DNA of 42,563 nucleotides from assembly GCA_950054195.1 (NCBI GenBank), contig CATLPG010000024.1, positions 1-42,563 on the forward strand, read 5' to 3'. The first letter of the stretch is position 1. The number at the start of each line of letters is the position of its first letter. The DNA comes from an uncultured Saccharospirillaceae bacterium (GTDB taxonomy: Bacteria; Bacteroidota; Bacteroidia; Flavobacteriales_D; CAJJDF01). The translations under genes were made by a program, and so were the position numbers. Under the pieces are notes generated by a model. It saw only the letters and a program-made list of their open reading frames with translations, searched no databases and was not told the DNA's origin. Below, in pieces: positions 27,232-35,221 of the stretch.

Positions 27232-30200
27232 ATGTACACGTTTATCCATAAAAATATTTCCTTAACAGCTTTGTTGTTATTGTTTTGCTTACCATTTTTC
27301 GGACAAGAAATTTGTGACAATGAAATAGATGATGACGGTGATGGCTATATAGATTATTTCGATTCTGATTGTGATTGTTTTACCGCTAACCGAACCAACT
27401 ATTATTACAGGTGTTCACAGAATCAAAATCCTTGTCAGTTTGTACCTCAACCCCAAATAGGCATACAAACTAAATGGCATGCCGTTATTGAAAATTACGG
27501 GGGGCGTGTAGTTCCATTAAGTGGTGATATCAATTCAGATGGTATAGTGGAGGTTGTAATTAATGGAACCAACCACTTAACAATATTTAATGCTAACGAT
27601 GGATCACAAATCCAAACAATACCATTACCAAACAGATTTATGGACTTTAGTGCTCCAGCCATGGCTGATGTTGATAGAGATGGCTTTGCTGAAATATTTG
27701 TTGGAGTTGCTGATTTTGTCATTCAGTGCTACAAAAATACTGGTACAGGCTACGCTTTACAGTGGGCAGATACCCTACAAGAAAGCAATAGAAACCCATC
27801 TATCATAGATTTTGATAATGACGGTATACCCGAACTGTTATGTGGTAACGTAATTATTGATCCTATCACTGGACAAACAATTATTGATGGAGGAACAGCA
27901 AACTCCTCTGGACAAGGTAGAGCTTCTGGAGCATGGTCGGTAGGAGCAGATGTTATTCCCGATTTAAATTGTACATATTGTACAGGGAAAGAACTTATTG
28001 CGGGTAATCAGGTTTACTCCGTTAATATAGATCGTGGAAATAATTTTATAGGAGCTAGTTTAACCATACACATGCAAATTGCTGAAGGAGATGGGAGAAC
28101 ATCCATTGCTGATCTTGATAAAGATGGTGATCTTGATGCTGTTATTACTAGAGGTAATGAAATTTATATTTGGGATTTACAAACTCCAACACTTTTAGCC
28201 CCAAAAATAACTGGTGGTGGTGCTCCATTTAGTAGTCATGTAAACATTGGTGACTTTAACAAAGATGGACTTATTGATATGGGAGTCGTTGGAAATAACC
28301 TTTACACCGTTTTAACCTTCGACAATGGGCTGTTAGATACTTTATGGCAAATTGCTACAACTGATGGATCTGGAATGACAGGTAGTACATTATTTGATTT
28401 TGATGCTGACGGCTCACAAGAAGTGGTATACCGTGATGAAACAGACTTAAGGATTATTGATGGGGCTACAGGTGTGGATAAAGTAACAATTCCTTGTACC
28501 TCTGGAACGAGAAACGAGTATCCAACAGTTGCAGATATTGATCAAGATGGAGAATCCGAAATTATGTGTGCCTGTGGAAACGGAATTACCGTTTTTGAGA
28601 CTGATGGTTCATCAACGTGGGCACCATCCAGAAAAGTATGGAATCAACATGCTTATTTCAATGTAAACATTAATGACGACTTAACAGTTCCCCTTGAACA
28701 GCAAAATCATGGAATTATTGAGGACTCCATAAAAATGAATACCTTTTTAACACAATATAGTGCACCCATTTTTATTTTGCCAAATGCTACAATTACAGCT
28801 ATTGATACTACCTGCTTGAATGATTCTATTACATTAACATTTAGTATTTGTAATGATCAATCTGTGTTAAGCGATTCATTACCAGTATCATTATTTTTAG
28901 GTGATCCTCGAGGTGCCCCCTCCTCTCCTATCCAAACTAAATATACAACTGGTGAGTTAATTGATTCTTCGTGTGAACAGCTCTTTTTTAGTATTCACCA
29001 AGATGATATTACTGATACGCTTTTTATCATAGGAAATGTTGATACTGGCACAATAATTATTCCTGATTTTAGCAATATTCCTCCAGCTAAAAATGCCGAG
29101 TGTAGTTATGAAAACAACGTTATAAGGTATTACCAAGAATATACTTACACCATACAAACTAAGGATGTTTCTTGTTTTGGAGGAAATGATGGTGAAATTA
29201 ACATTACTAGTACCAGAGATTATCTTTATTCCTTAGATGGAGGGCCAGGATACCCTGTAGGAGACTTTACTGGATTAATGGCTGATTCATTTGATATTAG
29301 AATTACTAATCCAGCGGGTTGTTTTAAAGATACTTCTGCTATTATTTTAGAGCCAGACACCTTAGAATCAACATTTACACAAACTGACATTAGCTGTTTT
29401 GGCTTTAATGATGGAGTAATAGATGTTACTACTACTGGAGGAACTACTCCGTATGATTACAGCCTTGATTATGGTATAACGAATCAATCAAGTCCTGTCT
29501 TTTTAAATTTAATAGCTGGAACTTATAATATACAAGTTACTGATAGTAACGGGTGTATTAATTTACTAAATACTACGTTAACAGAACCTCCTAAATTTTC
29601 TATATCTCTACCAGCTGATACTTGTATTCGTGATCAATTAGCGATTGGTCCTGAACTTGAAAATGGAATTTCACCTTTTACATACAACTGGTACGATGAT
29701 TTTTATATAAACAGTGTATCAAATGACTCAAACTTTATAACTAACCGATCCACTGATGTTTTGTATCGTTTAGTAGTTAGTGATAGTAGTAATTGTTTAG
29801 ATACCGCAGAAATACAAGTTAATGTGATACCACAAGCGAACTTTACAGTTGATACGAACCAACAATGTGAGCCAGCTTCTTTCTTATTTACTAATACATC
29901 AACTTACCAAAACCCGCTTAGTTGTATTTGGGATTTTGGGGATGGTATTACCATTAACAATTGTAACTCAGAAATAGCCAAAGACTATGATAGTGTTGGA
30001 GTATATACTGTAGAGCTAACTATCATTGAGAACAATGGTTGTGCTGATACCATCACTAGAACAGATACGGTAGCATCTAAAATAAAGCCAGTAGCTTATT
30101 TTAATTATTTTCCAAAAGATTTAATTTCTACTGTAGAGAATAAAATCTATTTTGATAATGAAAGTGTTGATGCGAACAGCTATGCTTGGACAGTAGATGG

Positions 30201-30612
30201 GGAGTCGGTTGCTATTACTCGCGACCTCACTTATGAGTTTGTTGACAACCCAACGCATACCTATGAAGTATGTTTGTATGTTGATACTGCTAGTTGCTAT
30301 GATATACATTGTGAAACCATCACTTTAACTCCCGATGTTATTATTTACTTGCCTAATACATTCTCTCCGAATGGTGATGGGATAAATGATATTTTTAGAG
30401 CAGAAGTTAATGGTAGAGAGAACCTAATTCTTGAGGATTTTATCATCAAAAATAGATGGGGACAAACTGTTTTCCAAACGAATAACATAGATAAAGGTTG
30501 GAATGGAGGCGATAATCCTATTATCGACACTTATGTTTGGAGAATAAAATATAAAGTTGATGAAACTACCGAGTCGGTTTATATCAATGGAATAGTTAAC
30601 TTAATAAAATAG
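27232..30612 (+). CDS. T9SS type B cargo: FG-GAP propeller, SprB repeats, PKD
   Basis: Start chosen at ATG 27232 because it gives a clean signal peptide (ISLTALLLLFCLPFFGQ). The upstream TTG at 27118 would add 38 residues encoded across a terminator. The product has 1126 residues. After the signal comes an Asp-rich calcium-binding-like stretch (CDNEIDDDGDGYIDYFDSDC). At about 98-440 are seven clear FG-GAP/VCBS motifs (DINSDG, DVDRDG, DFDNDG, DLDKDG, DFNKDG, DFDADG, DIDQDG), forming an integrin-like beta-propeller. Two SprB repeats (DVSCFGGNDGEI and DISCFGFNDGVI) lie at about 640-785. A PKD domain (IWDFGDG) is at about 880-945. The type B sorting domain ends the protein (YLPNTFSPNGDGINDIF, KNRWGQTVF, GWNGG). 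Encoded right after a PorP/SprF protein, the likely secretion partner. Confidence 0.93.
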   Translation: MYTFIHKNISLTALLLLFCLPFFGQEICDNEIDDDGDGYIDYFDSDCDCFTANRTNYYYRCSQNQNPCQFVPQPQIGIQTKWHAVIENYGGRVVPLSGDINSDGIVEVVINGTNHLTIFNANDGSQIQTIPLPNRFMDFSAPAMADVDRDGFAEIFVGVADFVIQCYKNTGTGYALQWADTLQESNRNPSIIDFDNDGIPELLCGNVIIDPITGQTIIDGGTANSSGQGRASGAWSVGADVIPDLNCTYCTGKELIAGNQVYSVNIDRGNNFIGASLTIHMQIAEGDGRTSIADLDKDGDLDAVITRGNEIYIWDLQTPTLLAPKITGGGAPFSSHVNIGDFNKDGLIDMGVVGNNLYTVLTFDNGLLDTLWQIATTDGSGMTGSTLFDFDADGSQEVVYRDETDLRIIDGATGVDKVTIPCTSGTRNEYPTVADIDQDGESEIMCACGNGITVFETDGSSTWAPSRKVWNQHAYFNVNINDDLTVPLEQQNHGIIEDSIKMNTFLTQYSAPIFILPNATITAIDTTCLNDSITLTFSICNDQSVLSDSLPVSLFLGDPRGAPSSPIQTKYTTGELIDSSCEQLFFSIHQDDITDTLFIIGNVDTGTIIIPDFSNIPPAKNAECSYENNVIRYYQEYTYTIQTKDVSCFGGNDGEINITSTRDYLYSLDGGPGYPVGDFTGLMADSFDIRITNPAGCFKDTSAIILEPDTLESTFTQTDISCFGFNDGVIDVTTTGGTTPYDYSLDYGITNQSSPVFLNLIAGTYNIQVTDSNGCINLLNTTLTEPPKFSISLPADTCIRDQLAIGPELENGISPFTYNWYDDFYINSVSNDSNFITNRSTDVLYRLVVSDSSNCLDTAEIQVNVIPQANFTVDTNQQCEPASFLFTNTSTYQNPLSCIWDFGDGITINNCNSEIAKDYDSVGVYTVELTIIENNGCADTITRTDTVASKIKPVAYFNYFPKDLISTVENKIYFDNESVDANSYAWTVDGESVAITRDLTYEFVDNPTHTYEVCLYVDTASCYDIHCETITLTPDVIIYLPNTFSPNGDGINDIFRAEVNGRENLILEDFIIKNRWGQTVFQTNNIDKGWNGGDNPIIDTYVWRIKYKVDETTESVYINGIVNLIK

Positions 30613-30639
30613 AGAAATCTTATTCTTTCTCTATTTTAT
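30604..30639. terminator. bidirectional terminator containing both convergent stop codons
   Basis: A 14-bp perfect stem (30604-30617 with 30626-30639) and an 8-nt loop. The plus-strand stop (30610-30612) lies in the left arm and the minus-strand stop (30620-30622) in the loop. Both sides have A/T tracts. The last codons of both genes therefore form the terminator stem. Confidence 0.75.
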
Positions 30640-32812
30640 CAAACGCTTTAATTAGTTTGTTTACTTTTGATTCAAGCCTATCGTTTCTTTTACTTTCTTT
30701 AGCTAGCTTTTCTTCAAGCTCTTTTTTCTCTTTATTAAGCTTGATAATGTGTAAATAAAGCTCCTCAATTTTTTCTAAGTTTTTTAATGACGATTGAGTT
30801 ATGTTAAAGTTACCCGTTTGCTTTATTTCTTTAGCAGATGGAATTCCAGGAAGGTGTCCTTTTTCTTTTGTGAAATTTTCAATTTCTTCTAGTGATTTAA
30901 ACTCGTAATCAGCTTTGAGGTTAGATTCTCCTTTATAATACTTTTCAAAAACATAATCAGGAACGGTTAGTGTAGTTGCACCTGAGATAAAGTTTCCGGA
31001 GGCACGGATGTTACCGTTTACGTCTAAACGTTCAGTTGGATTTGGAAAACCTATTCCTACATTTTCATTAGATAAGTCTATCGATAAAGAAGTTGTTACC
31101 GTTGGTTGACCTAGGTGTAATTTACCCGTATTATCAATCCAAAGCCCTCCGCTAGAACCACTTGTAGCATTTCTCATTTCGATACCAGTATGACTTCCAA
31201 TAACATCATCATATCTAATTGCAACGAAAGAAGTATCATTCCCTATTCTTGCATTACCTTTCTGTACGTTAAGTCTAGCAACAGGGCTAGTTGTTCCTAT
31301 TCCCACATTTGCTGTACTCCCTTTGATATAAATAGCTGTATCTGAGGCTACATGAAATTGCATGGATGCTGCTAAAGACGGGTTTCTACTAAACACAACT
31401 AATGAACCTGGAGCAGTTTCTAGTCCATGATTTGTACTAAAAGTATAAAATTTACCAGCTCTTATTTCACCAGCGTTGGTTGCATCTAAATCATGTTCTG
31501 GATCATTTGTTGCTACTCCAACTCTATCTCCAACTAGCGACATGGTTGGGTTAGTTGATAAGTTAGACCTTTGGAAATACAACCTTCCTTGATCAGTTGA
31601 ATCTGGAGAGGTTATATAAAACTCATTAGATCCATTTGATCTAATTCTTAGAAATGGACCATCAGGATCTATGATAGTTGCACCTGTTCTTAATGCATCT
31701 GCTACCTCTGTGGCATCACCAATTTGTAATCTATTTGCTGGGAAATTAGTTCCTATCCCAACATTACCTGAACCTCTAATTGCTAATGCAGTTTCTTTGA
31801 TATTATCATTACCTGTATTTATAAAGTATACTCCTCCATCAGGGTTCACTTGATTCCCGTCTGTTTTCTCAATAATTAAGGCATCGTTTGATCCATTAGG
31901 GAAGTCATGTTTATAATATATTTTGGCTCTATCAGCAGATACAGCACTGTTTCTAGGAATTGCACCTGTAAAACCTATCCCAGCCGTGTCATTTAACTGT
32001 ATACCTCCTCCTTGAAGTTCTAATAGTTCTGAAGGAGATGAAGTTCCAACACCTACAAAACCAGTATCAGTAATACTCATTCTTCTTTGTGCAATCGGTC
32101 CATCATCAACATCTGTTGTATAAAAACCAATAGAAGACCCTTGACTTGATCTTGAAGCTACTTGTAAATCAACACCGTTATTAATGATTTGTGCTTCATC
32201 TTCATTATCTATTACTCCAGCAGTACTGTAACCTAATGTTAATCTGGGTGTATTATCTCCAACTGAAACTCGGTTAGGCTGTGTTATTATGCCATTTAAC
32301 GCACTTATTGAATGCGTATTATCATATACTGCCCCTGTAAGTCTTTGTCCTACTCTTAGTCTTCCACTATTATCAATAAACGTTGTATCTCCACTCAACA
32401 TAGCTTTTCTAGCATATATATTCCCTGAAGTTAATCCTACACTTGCTCCATCAATCCATTCTGAACTATCTTGAACGATATACCCATCTTGTGAAGTAAT
32501 GAACTTAACCCACTCACTCACCACAGTGTCCCAATAATAAAGTCCGGTATCAACAGCAGTCGTTCCTGTACCAGCAGCAGTTGTATTAAACACAACTAAA
32601 CTGTGTGCCGGTGAAACAACAGGAGCTGAAATATTTTTAGCTGTTAATGCTATTCTAGGAACAAGAATTCCTTTGGTAGTTGCCTCAGCATCTAGTATAG
32701 CAGATGCATCTGGTGTACGATTAATATTAGCTTCATCTACTTTTATTCCTGTTTGGGCTATGGCGTAATTACCAATTAGCAAAATGACAATAGCTACTAA
32801 TAGTTTATTCAT
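30620..32812 (-). CDS. tail-fibre-like secreted protein with coiled-coil C-terminus (paralogue 3 of operon)
   Basis: A 730-residue protein with a signal peptide ending near NYAIAQ. The N-terminal module (about 20-115) is shared with the two upstream genes: PDASAILDAEATTKGILVPR, then GLYYWDTVVSEWVK. The middle is a series of beta repeats with GxVGIGTxxP motifs, as in phage-fibre-like bacterial proteins. One stretch (RLNVQKGNARIGNDTSF to LHLGQPTV) is also present in the 1577-residue protein. The C-terminal ~125 residues have a conserved module (VPDYVFEKYYKG, then FTKEKGHLPGIPSAKE) that recurs in Bacteroidota fibre-like proteins, then a Lys/Glu-rich coiled coil. No T9SS sorting domain. Its ATG overlaps the stop of the preceding gene (TAATG), so translation is coupled. 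Likely trimeric surface or matrix fibre; function unknown. Confidence 0.85.
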   Translation of the reverse strand: MNKLLVAIVILLIGNYAIAQTGIKVDEANINRTPDASAILDAEATTKGILVPRIALTAKNISAPVVSPAHSLVVFNTTAAGTGTTAVDTGLYYWDTVVSEWVKFITSQDGYIVQDSSEWIDGASVGLTSGNIYARKAMLSGDTTFIDNSGRLRVGQRLTGAVYDNTHSISALNGIITQPNRVSVGDNTPRLTLGYSTAGVIDNEDEAQIINNGVDLQVASRSSQGSSIGFYTTDVDDGPIAQRRMSITDTGFVGVGTSSPSELLELQGGGIQLNDTAGIGFTGAIPRNSAVSADRAKIYYKHDFPNGSNDALIIEKTDGNQVNPDGGVYFINTGNDNIKETALAIRGSGNVGIGTNFPANRLQIGDATEVADALRTGATIIDPDGPFLRIRSNGSNEFYITSPDSTDQGRLYFQRSNLSTNPTMSLVGDRVGVATNDPEHDLDATNAGEIRAGKFYTFSTNHGLETAPGSLVVFSRNPSLAASMQFHVASDTAIYIKGSTANVGIGTTSPVARLNVQKGNARIGNDTSFVAIRYDDVIGSHTGIEMRNATSGSSGGLWIDNTGKLHLGQPTVTTSLSIDLSNENVGIGFPNPTERLDVNGNIRASGNFISGATTLTVPDYVFEKYYKGESNLKADYEFKSLEEIENFTKEKGHLPGIPSAKEIKQTGNFNITQSSLKNLEKIEELYLHIIKLNKEKKELEEKLAKESKRNDRLESKVNKLIKAFDKIEKE
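30740..31015 (-). repeat. paralogous C-terminal module, copy in the 730-residue gene
   Basis: This segment is nearly the same at DNA and protein level as 32905-33185 in the neighbouring gene (both encode ASGNFISGATTLTVPDYVFE and FTKEKGHLPGIPSAKE). The sequences between the conserved ends of the two genes are much less alike. Duplication or gene conversion is likely. Confidence 0.6.
32511..32755 (-). repeat. paralogous N-terminal module, copy in the 730-residue gene
   Basis: Matches 34908-35152 in the next gene with few differences by eye; both encode PDASAILDAEATTKGILVPR and DTGLYYWDTVVSEWVK. It marks the start of the mature protein in both paralogues. Confidence 0.65.
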
Positions 32813-35202
32813 TATTTATCTTGTTTTAGGATGAGTTCTTTTAATTCTTTGAGCTCTTTTTCTTGAGTATCTAATCTTTTTTGAAGCTCTTGTTTTTCTT
32901 TATTTATTTTGATTACATGCAAATATAACTCTTCAATTTTCTCTAAGTTATTTAATGACGATTGAGTCACATTGAATTGGTCTTTTTCTGTTACTTCTTT
33001 AGCTGATGGAATTCCTGGAAGATGTCCTTTTTCTTTAGTGAAATTTTCAATTTCTTCTAATGATTTGAATTCATAATCAGCTTTAAGGTTAGACTTGCCT
33101 TTGTAGTAGGTTTCAAATACATAATCGGGAACTGTTAGTGTAGTTGCCCCTGAGATAAAGTTTCCTGATGCTCGGATGTTACCAATTACATCAAGTTTTT
33201 GTGATGGAACTAACACACCAATACCTACATCTCCTGCACCAGTAATTCTCATTTGAGCAGTTCCGAATTCGGTAGTGTTATTAGCAGCAGTATAAAAATA
33301 GATTGATGTTGCAGCATTTGCTGAATCTGTTCCTCCTCCAATCAAAACTGAATTCGTAGCTACATCTGCCTCACCACCAATAAGAGCCATAGGTTCTTCA
33401 GCGATTGTATAATGAGTTACTCCAATGTTTCCTCCTTTTACAGTTGCATCTCCGGTTTGATCTGCTAATTCAAGAACAACATCATTATTAATTGTGGAAA
33501 CAACATTTAACTTACTTGTTGGAGTAATTGTTCCAATACCTACATTTGAATTAGAGCTGATGTACATCATTGGATCTGTATTATCACCAATGTTAACTCT
33601 AAATTCCATTGCTCCTTTTAATGGATTAGGTGAAGCATCAGTAATGATTCCTCTTATAGAAGCTATTCTATTATTATCAGATAATATTGCTCCATTAGCT
33701 TCAGTTACAAAATTCAAACCTGACGTATTACCAATAGCTTCATTCGTAGATCTAATTAGCATGTTTGCCCCAGTAACCTGCGATACTTCTAAAATTTCTA
33801 CAGGGTTAGTTGTTCCTATCCCTACATTTCCTCCCCCAGAATTTATCAATAACTCAGCAGTCCCAGAAGCATTTGCATCAATTCTACCGTTATTTGAAGC
33901 ATCCATCCATAGTCGTAATCCAGTGGTAGCTGCACTATTTAGTATAGCTAACCCTGCATTACTATTATCTGCTTGTTGGTTAATTTGAACTAAACCAAAG
34001 GTTGGATTATTAGTACCTACGCCTAAAGCTCCTCCATCAGTAAAAACTAATGTAGAATCTTGGGTAGCATCTTCATCAGCTACTACTTGGAATTTACCAA
34101 CAGGTGTATTGGTAAATATTCCAACTCCTTGTTGACCGCTAGCTATAGTTAATATATCGGAGAAGTCACCGAATCCATTATGCTCCCTAAAAATAAACCC
34201 TCCATCTTGATGAACATTATTACCATCTAGAGCGTCAAAAACGAGCCAATCGTCAGCTGTTCCTGTAACAGAATTTTCTGTTAAAATACGAAAATGACCA
34301 TCTGGACCAACTTGATTGGCAGAGTTTCCAACGGGATTTGGCCCTAACTCTAGGTGAATCCTTTGATTGGGATCATCTGTTGTTAACTCACCTCTTAAAC
34401 GACTTATCCCATTAACAACTAATAGTTCTTCAGGAATCGCCATTCCAACCCCCACTTTTCCATTTGTATCTATCCTCATTCTAATACTTGAGCCCAAAGG
34501 ACCAGTCGTTAAAAAATCTAAGGTAGAGTATCCATTAGTATGGTCTAGAATTTTAGCTCCAATAATACTTGAAGCATTACCTGAACCTCCATTTCCATTA
34601 AACCAAATGGAACTATAGTTGCCGTTAGTTGGGTCATCATTAGAAATTACCAAAGCATTATTTGAAGCTGATATTCCCGTAGAAGAAGAAGAACTATTGA
34701 ACAAAGCTACATTCGAAGTGTTACCGTCAATATGAAGTATACTTGCGGGGTTATTGTTACCTATCCCCATTCTTCCATTATCTCTGACTACTACATCATT
34801 TCCACCTTGGTTTGCTTTTCGTGCAAAAATATATGCACCAGCATCAACCCATTCTGAGCTATCAGCTAATAAATAATTATCTTGCGAGGTTATTAGTTTA
34901 ACCCACTCACTAACAACAGTGTCCCAGTAATAAAGACCGGTATCAACAGCAGTTGTTCCTGTACCCGAAGCAGTTGTATTAAATACAATCAAACTATGTG
35001 CTGGTGAAACAACAGGAGCTGCTATATTTTTGGCTGTTAATGCTATTCTAGGAACTAGAATCCCCTTGGTAGTTGCCTCAGCATCTAGTATAGCAGATGC
35101 ATCTGGTGTTCTATTTACATTTGCTTCATCTACTTTAATACCTGTTTGAGTAAATAAACTAAAACTGGTCATCGTGATAAGAAATATTAAGGCTGTTTTC
35201 AT
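32812..35202 (-). CDS. tail-fibre-like secreted protein with coiled-coil C-terminus (paralogue 2 of operon)
   Basis: A 796-residue protein with a signal peptide (MKTALIFLITMTSFSLFTQ). The N-terminal module and C-terminal module are close copies of those in the 730-residue protein encoded next. The middle differs and is again rich in GNVGIGTTxP and GRMGIGNNNP turns. The C-terminus repeats VPDYVFETYYKG and GHLPGIPSAKE and ends in a coiled coil (LDTQEKELKELKEL). It has no T9SS sorting domain, no transmembrane anchor and no S74 domain. It is 19 bp after the 1577-residue gene and overlaps the following gene by one base. I infer a trimeric fibre; the C-terminal module could be a folding/trimerisation unit, which is not established from this sequence. 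Confidence 0.85.
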   Translation of the reverse strand: MKTALIFLITMTSFSLFTQTGIKVDEANVNRTPDASAILDAEATTKGILVPRIALTAKNIAAPVVSPAHSLIVFNTTASGTGTTAVDTGLYYWDTVVSEWVKLITSQDNYLLADSSEWVDAGAYIFARKANQGGNDVVVRDNGRMGIGNNNPASILHIDGNTSNVALFNSSSSSTGISASNNALVISNDDPTNGNYSSIWFNGNGGSGNASSIIGAKILDHTNGYSTLDFLTTGPLGSSIRMRIDTNGKVGVGMAIPEELLVVNGISRLRGELTTDDPNQRIHLELGPNPVGNSANQVGPDGHFRILTENSVTGTADDWLVFDALDGNNVHQDGGFIFREHNGFGDFSDILTIASGQQGVGIFTNTPVGKFQVVADEDATQDSTLVFTDGGALGVGTNNPTFGLVQINQQADNSNAGLAILNSAATTGLRLWMDASNNGRIDANASGTAELLINSGGGNVGIGTTNPVEILEVSQVTGANMLIRSTNEAIGNTSGLNFVTEANGAILSDNNRIASIRGIITDASPNPLKGAMEFRVNIGDNTDPMMYISSNSNVGIGTITPTSKLNVVSTINNDVVLELADQTGDATVKGGNIGVTHYTIAEEPMALIGGEADVATNSVLIGGGTDSANAATSIYFYTAANNTTEFGTAQMRITGAGDVGIGVLVPSQKLDVIGNIRASGNFISGATTLTVPDYVFETYYKGKSNLKADYEFKSLEEIENFTKEKGHLPGIPSAKEVTEKDQFNVTQSSLNNLEKIEELYLHVIKINKEKQELQKRLDTQEKELKELKELILKQDK
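32905..33185 (-). repeat. paralogous C-terminal module, copy in the 796-residue gene
   Basis: Partner of 30740-31015. The same peptide strings are encoded with scattered, mainly synonymous base changes. Confidence 0.6.
34908..35152 (-). repeat. paralogous N-terminal module, copy in the 796-residue gene
   Basis: Partner of 32511-32755. Long identical runs include the stretch encoding LVPRIALTAKNI. Confidence 0.65.
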
Positions 35203-35221
35203 TTTGTCTTTTTTGGGAGGA

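Noticed and set aside
33494-33988. 164-codon plus-strand open frame inside the 796-residue fibre gene
   Set aside because: It is antisense to a gene with clear domains, its translation is Pro/Ile/Leu-rich with no recognisable motif, and its period follows the GIGTTNP repeats of the real gene.
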